DNA from: Chrysopilus asiliformis
Lineage: Eukaryota > Arthropoda > Insecta > Diptera > Rhagionidae
Length of the DNA stretch: 64,000 nt
Assembly: GCA_964034945.1 (NCBI GenBank)
Contig: OZ035963.1
Location: 3,805,328 to 3,869,327 of the forward strand
Reading direction: 5' to 3'
A program made the position numbers and the translations under genes. The notes below the pieces were generated by a model. That model was not told the DNA's origin, did no database searches, and saw nothing but the letters and a program-made list of their open reading frames with translations. Positions 35,441 through 48,280 of this stretch are shown one piece after another. Numbering within the stretch: position 1 is the first letter of the stretch; the number at the start of each line of letters is the position of its first letter.

Positions 35441-36274
35441 AACAATATTGTAAGAATATTCACTCCTTTTAATTTTAATTATCTTATCTAAATATCGTGG
35501 AATATATCTATTACTTCAGAAACCATAACAACCAATGTACAATCTAAAATTATGGCGATAATTAAAATTAATGAATTATTCATTTCCCGTGACACTGCAA
35601 AATCCAGTCCAATTGTGTTTATGAAATTCGTATATCATGACAAGTGGCCAATAGTGAATAAAATATGACTGCTGAGAAATCAATAAATTCAAAAATAGAT
35701 GCATGAACGAGTTTTAATACAAAAAAAATTTGAGACAATTTATTTCATTGAATATAGCTTGATTAATGCTTTATCAACACAACTGTTGGAAAAATCGGTT
35801 GGCACAACGATTGAAAAAATCCAATTTTGTGGCTGGAAATTTAACAATTTGCTAGAGGTCTTTCTATTTCAGCTGAAGAACATTCATACTGATTACATAC
35901 GGAACCGAAGTGTGAAATGTCGGATATATTTCAGTCACTCTCTAAAATCAGAATAAATAGAAGTGATTCGCAAATTGAACTGAAAAGAGTTAAGAATTTC
36001 CACAAGTTCCATTTCGATACGTTGAATATCGAACTTTTAGCAATTTTATGTCAATTCAGTGGATATGAAATCGTCATCACGACATGCAGGCATTCGAATA
36101 AAAATCCCGGGAAATTTGAATTGTAAAACAAAAAATAAAATTCTCTCTGGAAACTGGGATTGAAATATCCGATAGGAAGTAAAGAAACGACGACGACCGT
36201 GGTTAGTTTGGAAGAAATTGAATTTTAATTACGACACGGTAAATTCCTTTTCTTCTTCTGCACAATAAAAAGAA
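35441..36274. other. Unassigned AT-rich stretch
   Basis: A 69-codon plus-strand frame at 35917-36126 has no recognised motif. On the minus strand the last part could be a 3' untranslated region of the exon candidate at 36275; ATTAAA-like polyadenylation motifs lie near 36225. Confidence 0.4.
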
Positions 36275-36418
36275 TCATCGGACTGTAATATACTCCTGGA
36301 TACGGTATGGCTCCCCGACAGGATTTCCATGGAGATCGAATAAGGCTTCACCTGTGCTGGAGAAAAATTCAGTCAAGATTGGAAATCGATGGCGCCGATC
36401 CACTGATGATAATTGGTT
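36275..36418 (-). CDS. Candidate 3'-terminal coding exon of an unidentified host gene
   Basis: On the minus strand, TTGTGTTTTCAACAG is a good 3' splice-site context ending just before 36418. The following 47 codons are open to TGA at 36275-36277. The translated stretch has low-AT, protein-like composition: RRHRFPILTEFFSSTGEA followed by NPVGEPYRIQEYITVR. It stands out from the F/K/N/I-rich chance frames around it. The frame is also open across the proposed acceptor, so the splice call is not forced. No upstream exon was identified and I do not recognise the family. This is the strongest host-gene candidate here but remains unproven. Confidence 0.35.
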   Translation of the reverse strand, partial: NQLSSVDRRHRFPILTEFFSSTGEALFDLHGNPVGEPYRIQEYITVR

Positions 36419-39131
36419 CTGTTGAAAACACAATTGAAATGAAATTCTACGAACCATGCAAAATTTAATATTGCAAAACAATCGTTTATTGTGATTTATA
36501 TACATGAACGTGAACGGGTGTGTGGAAATTGCGATGTGAACACCTGAAGATTGGAAGTGAAATCATTCGAAGTGAGAGATTGAAAATTCATGGGAAAAAA
36601 CTTGAGTTGGCAGATTTGATTTTAATTTCGATTTCCTGGTACTAATGAGAGGCGCACCATTTCAGGACTCGTTCAGTAACACTCCTTTATTTCCTGTTAA
36701 CTGAGATTACATCTATTTTGAAAGTAGCGAATAAATCTATTTTCTGTCAAGATAACTAGGAACAATTTTTAGGGATATTAAACGGTACCACCAAATTCAG
36801 TCTAATTTCTTTAAGGTTTTCGAATTGGAATACGATGTATGTAAAAATTATATTAAAGGGGGAGAGGTGGAAAGGAATGCGGGCAAATCACGAGGGTTTT
36901 AGCAGCCGGTCCTTGATCACAAAAAATTATGGTGGAAAACTGTTCTCCTAAACGGGAAACTGATTTTCATCTTTAATAAAATACATCTATAATAAAATAC
37001 AGTTGTTTTAAATAAAAGATTGCCATAGCAAAAGTAAATTTCCCCCCACAAAAATGGTTGCATTCGACAAACTTCACGCATTGAAGAAAACTTATTGAAT
37101 TGTGAAAAATTATTTTAAAAAAAATTCTAAGTATATTTAATCCTGAAAATAGAATTTCCCCGCATCGTATTTAAGTTCAATGTTTGTTTTTTCTTCGTGA
37201 TAAAAATATTATTTTAATATGGATTAAAGGTGCATTAGGTGTGAGACCGTACATGGCAAGGACGTCGATGAACCGTTCGAGTACTAAATATTGCACACGT
37301 TGAAATTATTTATATTTCGGTGTACTATACTGTGCCACAACATCATTGAAACATATAAAATCCAGTATAGATAGGCAACCATATACGGATGAATATTATG
37401 AAATCAGCGCGTATCTAAAAGTGTTAGCTTCATTTATGGAGCATAGACGCCTGATAAAAAGGCCTATGGAGTGAAACGCGGATGCTCTGTCGAGCGTATG
37501 TGGGTTATGCAAAGCTAATGGCGTGTGAAGGATTTCAAACTGAGTGTCCCAATCCCCGCTACATATCTAAAAAAAAAATCCCAGTCTTCGTCCCGTGTAT
37601 GTACGCTCGATATCCTTTTTTCATCCTTTCCAATCACCAATTTTATTAGTGTTATTATGTGAATTTGTTTTTGTTCTATGCTATCCTGTGCTGTTCATTT
37701 TTTTTTCTCGTGCTACTCTTGTTGCATGAATTTCGTTCGTTTCGATTTCATTCCTAAAATACTGTATTAGTATAGGTACGGCATATCGCGTATAATCATT
37801 GATTGAGTCGTAAATTTTGCACAACCGATAAAATTGTAAAATGGTCCAGAAACTGATAAAATGTGACTCCTTTAGCGCTTGGGGTTTTTGTATCGTAATA
37901 AAACCACAAAATACAAGAAACGAACCATCGGTAAAAGACCGACTAAAAGAAAACCATAATCGAAATACATACATATAAATTGAATAGGAATGTAATAGCA
38001 ATGGCATGGAATTCTTTTTTTTTTTTGGAGATGCACACAGACAGAGCCAGAAAGCAACAGTGGATAGAAAGTAGTCGCAGTCGAAGTGGTCTCATAGTTG
38101 AAATATATGAAAAAAGGATATGAAGTTGGCTGTGGCAAGTTGCCCTCGGGACATGTGTTTCGGCTGTAAAATATCGCAGATGTCCTTTAGCCATAACTCT
38201 TAAAACTCATCCTGAAGCAGCAGCCAGAGGAGCAGCAAGGATCGAGTTTGGGGCATAGGTAAACGACATTTATGTGCAGGGCCATAGTCCATGGTCACAT
38301 CTACAGTCATTCGTCGTTAAAGTTCACAGGAAAGGACGAATGAAATAAAAACAAAGTGAAATGAACGACCAAAAACGTTACAGGCTAACAGAAATGTTAT
38401 ACAAAAAAAAACCGCATAAAATTTTCAAATAAAATTAAAGTCAAATGAAGTTAGGGATAATCTCTGCCTGGTGGCTGACGGTAGTGTACTCGTATTTGAA
38501 AACTCATACAAATGTCGTTCATGTTGTTATTAACTTTTTAATTGGATAAAGTCTGCTATATCAGTGATAATTAGTCCCGGGGTTTTATTGTCTATACTAC
38601 TTGTAATTAAGGTAATGTTTAATGGCATTTCGCTTTTGAAAATTATGAGTAATTAGCAAAATATTATCCATGGCGTGATAATCATCTATACGTTCTCTTG
38701 TGGTATTCATTTAGTTTTTGATTTGTGAACATTTGAAAACGACAAACAATAAAGAAGTTACTGAAAAAAAAAACATTTTTTTTGCGAAAAAACAGCTTTT
38801 TCCAGAAAATAACAACAAAATCGGACATAATTTTGATCATTAATCACCTCGAGGATATTATAAATTTTATAAGATAATAAATTGTATCGCATTTTCACAA
38901 GAGTTTGGGACTTGCATTTTTCGTTAGTGCTAAAATTTTCACATCTCCGTATAAAAAGAGTGTACAGCAATTACTTTATTTACGTAAAATTCATCTCGAA
39001 AAACCCGTATTAAATTTATGGCAGAAGGCAATTCAAGAATGTCCTATAAAAATTATCAAAGAAATTCCTGTTTGAACCACACAAAATATATCTTTTCAAA
39101 TTTTTTTTTTCCAATTGAAATTTGATGTATG
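36419..39131. other. Unassigned stretch
   Basis: This would be an intron if the exon candidate at 36275 is real. Overlapping minus-strand frames at 37681-38194 exclude one another in phase. No element ends were recognised. Confidence 0.45.
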
Positions 39132-39910
39132 AACATAACAAAAGCTATAATTGCCAATCTGGCAATTATTGAAAACCCGTATGGTGATATTCGTATCAAA
39201 ATTCGAACAGTAGTACCAAAATTCCACTTTGAGTCAAACTTTCCAATAAGATTTTTTAAAATTTATTCCAATCGGGTTTTGACAATCGGGTTTTATGAAG
39301 AACAATATCCTCAATAACTTTTGTTCTTGCACTTTTTTGATAAGATGCACCGTTTTCGAGATATTTGCAAAAAACGTTTTCGTTCGTATGGGGGGTACCC
39401 CCCCTCCCACCTAATGGTCCATTTTTGCCCATTAACGAACTTAGCCTCGCATTTTACGAAAAACGGATCTGCGCAAAATTTCAAGTCTGTAGCTCAATCC
39501 GTGCGCCCGCAATCCGCGCCACAGACAGACGGACGGACAGACGGACAGACGGACAGACGGACAGACGGACAGACGGACAGACGGACAGACGGACAGACGG
39601 ACGGACGGACAGACGGACAGACGGACAGACGGACGGACGGACAGACGGACAGACGGACAGACGGACAGACAGACAGACGGACAGACGGACAGACGGACAG
39701 ACGGACAGACGGACAGACGGACAGACAGACAGACAGACAGACGGACAGACGGACAGACGGACAGACGGACAGACGGACAGACGGACGGACGGACATGCAA
39801 AAATTAATTATTTTTATCATTCAAAACACACTGATGTAATTCATTTTTGTGTTACAAACGGTAAGGCAAAGTTAATATACCCTTTGGTTTCACCATACGG
39901 GTATAAAAAA
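39132..39910 (+). mobile_element. HINE/DINE-1-like element with expanded microsatellite
   Basis: This is a near-copy of 15692-16281. It begins with AACATAACAAAAGCTATAAT and a hairpin, ATAATTGCC-AATCT-GGCAATTAT. It has the same CGTTTTCGTTCGTATG and C-rich block, then a CAGACGGA-type array at 39521-39794 (about 274 bp, against about 54 bp in the other copy). The 3' end is GTTACAAACGGTAAGGCAAA with the TATACCC (39876-39882)/GGGTATA (39899-39905) hairpin. The array keeps frames open on both strands (RRTDGQTD and SVCPSVRL repeats), which explains the long but meaningless open frames of up to 184 codons. Confidence 0.8.
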
Positions 39911-41574
39911 GTGGAGTAAAATCTCATTCTAACCATTTTTGTTTTCCTATAAAATACGTCCCCCTCCCTTTTTAACGATCTTTTATATAAGACTCCCACC
40001 ACCTAAATATATGGCGTTTTCTATGGATAAACCGTTACAACGCAACATATTCAGGAAAATTTCTAGTTCGAAAAAAGAATAAGTGGTTTCGAGGAAATTG
40101 CTAGGATGGTGTAGTTAAAAAAAGGGAATAGAACAAATTTTCCAATTTTTTAAAGAAAAATCGAACATCTTAGATCTCTTGACGCTTTGTTGCTCTTGTT
40201 GTTCTCCATGAAAACAAATTTTGCAAAAATATATACATATTCTTGGTTCCAGTCATAAGCTGTTTTGATGCGCTGTTTTGTTTATTACTAGCGCGAAAGA
40301 AGAAAATTCGTGCGGAATTAATAGCAATATTTTTTTTGGTGATTTTTCAAAACACAATTCTGTTATATAAATTTTCAATCTTAAATAGAGACCGACAGAC
40401 AATAGAGTCTCTCAATAGATTGTAATTAGCCACTTTATTAAAAAAATCCCACTACTTGGAAATCAATTAATTGATTTTTCATAGCAAATATCCATTTTGT
40501 ATTTTAAATGCTTCATATAATTACATCGAATATGTATGTGTTTGTGTTTGAATATGATCCTAATTTTCTTATTACCCATCATATAAAATAATTGAAAATG
40601 AAATAATTAATTCAACGGAATTGCAAAACATGTCCATAAAACGATAATCGACAACGACAACCTTTAAATCCACAAATAGGCCGCCCATCTACTATTACGA
40701 GAAACGAGTAGGTACTACGGATACCTGTCGACTATTCACCTGATTAGGTTCAAGTTTCCGTGCATTAAGAAAACTATGCAAACTATATAGAGTATCTGTC
40801 TAACAAAAGTAAAACGTATCCGGCCTACCACACTATTGCGTGATCGTAATTTTTACAAACGTTTTATTGGGAAAAGTGGCTGGCAGTTAGTATAGTGGCA
40901 GCAGCTAAACCGCGTGTGATCCTACCCGGGGGTACACCTGAAATATCTGGTAGTATGGGCATATATTTAATCCTAAATAGAACAAATGCTGCTAATCCAC
41001 TTCACGTGCGAGTGACATTTTCCAGTCCATGCCACTGAGCTCAACATTGTTCTTAAACTATAGCGAATTTTTCCCATTAGTTTTTATGTTTTATGCCAAC
41101 CGCAACCCCTACACACTTTCTCTATATTAAGAACCAATTCTATTCCGCTATTTTTGGCTCTCACCTGACTGAGGGCAAACGTTTTGCAAACGGAATTCCT
41201 ATCGTTCTTCGGTTCGGTTCGTTTATTCAAAAGTTTTGGCGTTTACTTGAATACCAATACATTTCAGGAACGATTTATCACCTTGAGATTCCGGAATAAC
41301 CAAGGAAAATCGGCAAATCGCATGCCACTTTGTTATGCTGGCGCGCATTTTGTGTGTTTGGGGTGGTCGGTGAGCTATAGAGGGTTGGAACAATTCAACC
41401 ACCCTAACCTTCTGCCCATGTGAAAGGAAGAAAGACATGAAATCAAAAGCAGGAGTATCCATCGATTCTATCCCATCTGTAACTCCTTTTGTAAGTTTGC
41501 TGTTATTTAGTCCTGGAAAATATACTTGAAACCAATAGAAAGTCAAAAGCAGATTAAAACCTCAAACCAATTTT
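39911..41574. other. Unassigned AT-rich stretch
   Basis: No gene is recognised. Three overlapping frames at 41093-41546 share a less AT-rich patch but have no motif. Confidence 0.45.
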
Positions 41575-41770
41575 TCTATAATAATAAGCTTGTGTGTTTG
41601 TCTGTCTGTCTTTTCGCTTAAACCTCGAGAACGCTTAAACCGATTTGGACGAAATTTTCAGGGAAGCCTACTAAGATCAAGTTTTTTTAGTTAACCCCAG
41701 GTTCTACTTTGTTGAAAAAAAACCCTCTACTAACTCCGGTCAGCAGCGAAGCCAAAATTTCTTATACATT
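41575..41770 (+). mobile_element. Helitron-like 5' end
   Basis: TCTATAATAATAAGCTTGTG, TTTGTCTGTCTGTC, then AACCGATTTGGACGAAATTT is the typical start of insect Helitron-type elements, beginning TC. No CTAG-type 3' end was found nearby, so the copy is probably truncated; the given end is arbitrary. Confidence 0.5.
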
Positions 41771-44706
41771 CAAAATCACGAAAAAAAAATTACTATATCA
41801 AATGCTGTACAAGTTTTTTAATGCCAAACACCGTTTAAGAAAAAAAAAGATTGGAAATTTTTGCCGAAAAATGAGACTGACTTTTAGTTTCATTTAGGAC
41901 GGCAGGAGGAGTACTAAAATTTTCGCCTACCTCCTTACCTTCCCCCGATTTTTTTTGTGTGCCCTTGAAAAAAAATATAACCTTTTTTTAATATTTTCTT
42001 GATGACAGGAAAATCAAGAATCTTACGATTTTGGGGTACCGAAAATTTAAACCAGTTTGGGCCCCCCTCGAAAACTTGTTGTTCCCGAAGGCTTTCATGA
42101 ACGATAATTTGATAAAATCCTTGTTTCTTGAGTCTGTCTTTACTTACTTTTATAAGTTTTAAACCGAAAACTTCACCCGATTGAATTGAAATTTTCGATC
42201 AAAACACTGATACAAAAACCAAAGTGGAGGGAAAAGAACTCATGTGTGTCTCCTGTTCCTACAAAAAGCGATTTTTTTCTCTCTTATACTAAAGTAGATA
42301 AACGCCTTCACAAAATCTGTGAATATTTCGTAGAGCATCAATCTGTTTAATCTTGTGCGATTAATTTAATTTTCTTAACAAATTACGAATCCGTTTTTCA
42401 TTTTTAGATTTTTTTTTTTTGCCTTTAAATTTTATCAACTTGAAGTGCAATTTTGGAATTTATATGAGCTTTTTTTCAATATCGCAGGGAAATTGTTTTC
42501 TAACTCACGTTTCATTCACTTGTCTTTACCTTCAACCAATATAAATAATTCAGTGAAAGCTGTCTGTTTTCTCCATCATACAACCATTCTACAAGTTCAG
42601 CTACAAGACTTTTTTCGAGTTTTCTTATTCTTGGGTTCTGAGTACTCGTTCTTAACTGAAAATCGACTTTAATCCACTTTTCCTTCTTGGAAAAAACAAC
42701 AACATATAAACATACTACTATACCGATTTTTGCCTTATTTCTATATAAAATACCTTTTCTATATATATATATATTTGTAATATCATGTGAATTGCTTCTA
42801 TATCGTGTACTACGGATATAACATTATTCTCTATATAGGTTTTAATATGAAGGCATTTTGATATTTTTGTCTCCATAAGAAACTGTGAGCAGTTTATTTA
42901 AACTGAAATTTCATTCCATAATAAGTCACTCGGCAAATGTTTACCTAAACAAAGCCGCTTTTTCACACAAATCATTCCAAAATTAAACCCAAGGGGTAGC
43001 CCGGATAGCTTCTTAGTTTCTATTTTAAGATTCTGGCATACCATATCAACACCTCCACCTACGAGTGACTACCATTTAGCCATCCATCTACACACCACCT
43101 ACAACCGCTGCCTTTCACACAAAACATTGAATTTTCCCACAACTTTTGTGCACTGGTGTTTCGATCCCCTCCCCCATCGGCGAATACGAACTAAGGGGAT
43201 GTTTTTCTCTGTTTTTTTGTCGTATTTGACTGTGTTTCTGTTTCGTTTTCGTTTTTTTTTATTTGGTAAATAGCTGTGACAACAAAAGTAATAAAGCTCC
43301 TGGCGTTAGCTTCAACCTCTTTGGAAAAATACCACAAAAACACGGTTCGGCTGATCGAAGGTGGAATGAACGAACGATGAGAAAATGAAAATGAAAAAAA
43401 GGAAAAACCTGAATGAAAAGGAGGAAACATCACCCAGAGCCAATGGGTCGCCATACAAGAACTCAATCAATCGAGAGTATTTTTATAGTGCAGAAAAGGG
43501 GTTGGAAATTGGGTGGTTAACGGTTATGGAATTTGTTTCAAACCTTAGGACGAAATAAGAGAATTTTCTCTTATGCCAAATGACGGAAGACGGTGGCAAC
43601 AACGCCTGGGACCACTTGGAACGGCTGCAAATATTGAAAATTTGAATTAGAAATGCCAATACTGATAAGCTAATGTTTTACATACAAATCTACCGGAAAA
43701 TTTCACCATTTCCAACATTTAAAGTGGAATTTGTGAAATAGACGTGCAAATGTGAAGTATTTCGGAGTGATTTCGATTTTAGAATGGAGTATTTTATTTG
43801 TTTCTGTTTTCCGTATAAAATTGAATGTCGCCGATAAATATAATGGTATATTTTGACAGATTAATATTAGTCTATGAAAATATGGGAGTGTGAAAAAGGA
43901 AATGCAAATAAAAATTCCTTTTGCAAATAGATTTTTTTTCTTTATTTTATTTTCACCAAGAAGTACTTAACAAATTCAGCAATGCAAAGTAAAGTAGGGA
44001 CACAGTAAGATGAGATAAGAAAATACCTAACAAGTTTTTCTTTTTAACTACACTCAACAAGGTATGTTCCGAAAGTTTTCGTTAAATCGGTTGAGTAGTT
44101 TCCCAGATTTTTTATCGTTGCAAGCGAGTAACGCTTAAATTCCATAGTTTCGACAGTTTTATTAGGCAAAGTGAGAAAGATGAAACGATTTCTTATGAAA
44201 TAATCGTCTTATGAATAACTCAGCTCAAGGGTCATTTTCAGCCTGGATTTTCCGACTTTTTTTTGTGTGTCTTAATTTTTCGACAGGAAGAATTACAGAA
44301 CTTCAAATTTCTATTAGTTTGGCGGGCTTTTAGCGGTCCAATTTTGGGAAGTAAAAAACAAACTGCTTGTTATTAATTTTCCAGCCTGATGTTTCGAGCC
44401 TTGTTTCCTATTAGAAGCCTATTAGTAATTCGTTTTATTAAAGACTACATATATTTTATTTTTATTTTTATAACAGTGGCTGGAAGAGTTTTCCGACACC
44501 TTGAGCTGCAATTTAAAAAAAAATTAAAGAGAATCAAAAAACCAAGTGAAGATTTTTTCTGAAACAAGAAGGCAAACTTTTACTTGACATGGCCCAAAAA
44601 TACGGGCCATGTCGGCTCAGGGAAAGCAGCAGAGAAATGAAGAAAAAAATCTTTTAAATTCTGGGTTCTACTTCTCAAGCTCCAAATCGTTTCTCTACAT
44701 CTTAGA
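41771..44706. other. Unassigned AT-rich stretch with Helitron-like fragments
   Basis: A degenerate module (CCCGATTGAATTGAAATTTT near 42177) resembles those in the Helitron-like element at 33861. A related inverse module, GTTAAATCGGTTGAGTAGTTT, lies near 44081. A short TA tract is near 42760. No gene is seen. Confidence 0.4.
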
Positions 44707-44826
44707 GACTGTCCATAAAGTACTTCACGCAAATGTTTGCCATTTCGAATCTTTACTTCTGACTAGGCTGTTTCGCGATTTTTTGTATAGCACTCCACCG
44801 ACAATGTGGCACGTATTTATGGACTT
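44707..44826 (+). mobile_element. GACTGTCCATAAA MITE, about 120 bp
   Basis: The left end GACTGTCCATAAAGTACTTC and right end GTGGCACGTATTTATGGACT are inverted with a few mismatches. The family's central TTTCGCGATTTTTT is at 44771. No target duplication is certain. Confidence 0.65.
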
Positions 44827-47800
44827 TCATTTTCATTAATTTTACACTCCTCTCAAACAATTTGTTGACCCTACTTTATACTCCTCTGACTCACCTAATT
44901 GTACCTAATCGTTATAAAATTAATCTAAATAAGAAATTCAAATTTGACGGAAACGCCATTACGTTTAATGTTTTATATCCATTTTCCCAACAGGATCACA
45001 TTTACTTTAGATATTCTTAATCCCAATTAGCAGATTTCCGTTGAATTTCCTATTGAATTCAAAGTACTAAAATTCCATGAAATCGATACGAAAGCAATTT
45101 TAGTACCATTGTATCTGTCGACTTTAAGTACAAAAAGCTCCCATCTTCATTTTCGCATTTTTTTTTTCGTAGACTCCCCCGCATTTAGCTAAATAGAATT
45201 TTCCAATTTCTTATATACAAAATTTGTTTTTATGAGAGCTTAGATGAAACCTAATTATACTCTGTTTTCTAGTCTGTTTCAATCCTATTACCGCATTGTT
45301 AAATCAGTTCTGATCCTTGCCATGTACAACAGAATACACACACATAGTTGGAGAATTTACCTAAAAACCTCTTACACGGAAAAGCGGCTGCTTTTGGTAG
45401 GGAGTATAAGAATAGGGATAGGGATGATATATAGAATCATTTGGGATTTTAAATTGAGGGGTTATTGAAAATGTTTTGGGGGGAGAAAGACGTGTAATGA
45501 ATATCCAGGAAAATGAAAAACAGGGAGCGAGTTAAATTCAAATGCGAACTTAATTTGGCGACATAAAGTTAATCTTTCTTCATTTCACACGCTAAAACTG
45601 TCTTAAACTGTCACTCACAGTCATTTCAGGAGTCATTTGTCAATGTCGAAATCTTAAGAACCCCAAAAAGGCAAATAAAAATAACAGGAAAACGAACAAA
45701 GATGACGACTACGGTGACGACGATAGAGCAGACGAACATAAGGAACGCAATCAGAAACATCCAAAAACTCGGAAAAGTATACCAGGAAAATTTCCCATCT
45801 CCCCCAGTTTCCATTTCGCCCGGGAAAGTTATAAATATTTTTTTTGTATGTTCGGGAATCCTTTATTATACAGTGCGAGAATCTAAAGACATACCTAAAG
45901 TATCAGTTTTGTATTGGATCTGATAAACATATCCGACGAGTATCTCCTTCGATCCTTTTCAATCGATGACAATAAAGGCAACGCCAGGGAGGAAAGAAAA
46001 ACTGTCCAACATATAGCAATACTGAAAGACAGGATCCGTGACATCGACTCCATATATTGGCCATCCATGGGGATTGAAAATTTATAGATGAAGAATAAAG
46101 AGACAACTCGAAAGGGTTAACTGCTAGATGGTGCGGGTGGCTGCAGGATGTTCGACTGGGAATCGGAGACGGTTTGACGAAATTCCCAAAGTGTATCGAT
46201 AGTGTGTCCCACCAAGTAAATGATTGCTTCACAAAACCAAAACCAAGAATGTTTGGAAAAAGTTTTCCATGAAACTTGTTTTTTAGTTTTTCTTGTTTTT
46301 TTTATGCAAAATAGACATCGAGTTGGAGTTGCCGTTCAAAGATTTGGAAAAGTTTACAAAGAATTGTGATTGAAATTTGTGGGGAAATCAGATTTGCCGG
46401 TTTGTTCAATAATATGTGTGGTATAGCAGGAATTTTTTGACTGTCTTTCTCAAGGTAACACTGAATTTCCTGCAGATTTTTCAAATGTGTCTAACAAGAC
46501 GGTTATCAAAAATTGCCGCCTTTAAAGGTTTTCTTTTGTAGACAATTTACGTAGATCCTAAGAAACAGCAAATTAAACTAAATAAAAGCTTGTAAAATAT
46601 AATAATATCAATAATTTCACCAAGAAACGGTCACACTGTCACGTTTATCTTTCCATTCCTTCAGAATCATTAGCTCCGTATCTCCTTTTCCCGCTATACC
46701 TCGATGGATGTTCATGGATTTGTTCTCCATCTATTCATCTTTTATCCTGACCAGTATCGGAATCTGTTTATCTTTATTGCTACTTGATAGAATTCAAATT
46801 CCTTTGTGGAGTGAAGTTTCTCGATTTTCCTTTCTATTTTGAGTTTTTTTTTCCAGTTTTTCATATCCTGATGTCTTTGGATGAAGAATCATCGTAGAGG
46901 AAGCTGACTAGTCTCTTCATTTTGAGACTGTTTATAGTGCACTTGTAAAGGTCTGTCGCCTTCTACAGAAGTGAAGTATACGTCGACATTCGGATCTAGT
47001 AGTATAACATGGTAGCTGAAAACATAAATATATAGTTATGTATATCACTTATACGGTCTTCTTCATATGACCAGAGTCCCCCCCCCCCTACCGAACTCCC
47101 TCCTTCCCCAACCTATATGCCTCTGACAATTCTAAGAAAGTCTCCCATTCTAGATAAACACATAAAACAGGACAGAAGATCGGGCGGAAGACCGGTTTTT
47201 CTGAATTTCTATGAAGGACGAGGTACGATGAGTGCGAGTAACGTATAAGGATGTAGGATTATTATGGTTTCCTCCAGTGCACTGCTTCGGATTTCGTATT
47301 GCATTGCATTCTTGTTGCAATTTCGATGCTTATTCTGATGGCTTGATTCCAATGGGACTTGTCCCACATACATACATATGTGTGCATCTGTGGAATGTGT
47401 GTAGATCCTGTGAAGTAGCCACTTGATTCTACAAAAAAAAACATAGTCCGGGACTCGTAAAGCATTTTGCCAGCATATATAGAGGGGGGGCTGCTACAAA
47501 ATCTATCTGCATATATAGCGATAGATACAATGGATTGCTAGAAAAGATACATCAATTGTACCTACAACACGAGACTAGAAGCTGTTGAATCAACTCCAAG
47601 TCCTCGAGCAACAATAGAACACAATAATTAAAGCTCGTTGAGTAGAGACTTGATGGCTTTATTTGTTTCTTGTTTTATTGACTTTAATGACTTTTTTGTG
47701 TTGCGTAAAGCTTCTAATTGTTTCACTATTTTTTTGACGACAAACAGCAGCGACATTCGACTATGCTGTTGATTACGACTTTTGTGCCAAGGATGTTTAT

Positions 47801-47990
47801 GATCCCCGCTTAGACGAATAAAAGTGGGAAAATCCTAGACTTCATACGTTTGTAGAGCCCATAATGGAAACAAAAGATTACACTCAAAGAAAATTTTCAT
47901 CTGATTTCGCTGGTACCTTTAGTGATGTTCTTCTCTACATAGCAGTTTATTTCTATGGAAGTTTGATGTTTTCGTACTCTTCCCAACTCG
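44827..47990. other. Unassigned AT-rich stretch
   Basis: No supported gene. The 109-codon minus-strand frame at 45903-46232 has no recognised domain and overlaps a plus-strand frame. Confidence 0.45.
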
Positions 47991-48108
47991 CAAAAAAGGT
48001 CGCTAGGTGGTTGTAACAACCATACATTCACGAAACTAAAGTCGGGACGACCACTTTACGACCTTTTGTGCTCCTTGGGTTCAGCACACCCTAAAACGCA
48101 GCTGAACC
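47991..48108. repeat. Two small inverted repeats, possible MITE
   Basis: AAAAAGGTCGCTAGGTGGTT (near 47993) is inverted against ACGACCACTTTACGACCTTT (near 48047) with several mismatches. Directly after it, GGTTCAGC (48078-48085) pairs with GCTGAACC (48101-48108). Boundaries and class are unknown. Confidence 0.45.
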
Positions 48109-48280
48109 TCCTAAATGAGGTGTTTTAATAAAATATTTCCACTGATGCCTGCACCTAAGGTTTTCATGGATTGCGAACCTTGGTTGAACTGCAACATTTA
48201 TATGGTTTTTTTTGCCACTCGTCAATACCAGGTATTATGATAACAGTCGAGACCGACGATATTTGACTTTGAGATCAGAT
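48109..48280 (+). repeat. Copy of the ACATTTGTAAGG dispersed repeat (diverged core)
   Basis: AACCTCCTAAATGAGG, CATGGATTGCGAACC, ACTGCAACATTTATATGG (core 48194-48205), TATTATGATAACAGTCGAGACC follow the order of the copies at 35266 and 58850. The core has three changes. Confidence 0.6.

Noticed and set aside
39321..39919. Open frames of 172 and 184 codons on the plus strand, and 108-119 on the minus strand
   Set aside because: They are translations of the CAGACGGA microsatellite inside the HINE element; every phase of an 8-nt or 4-nt repeat without stops stays open.
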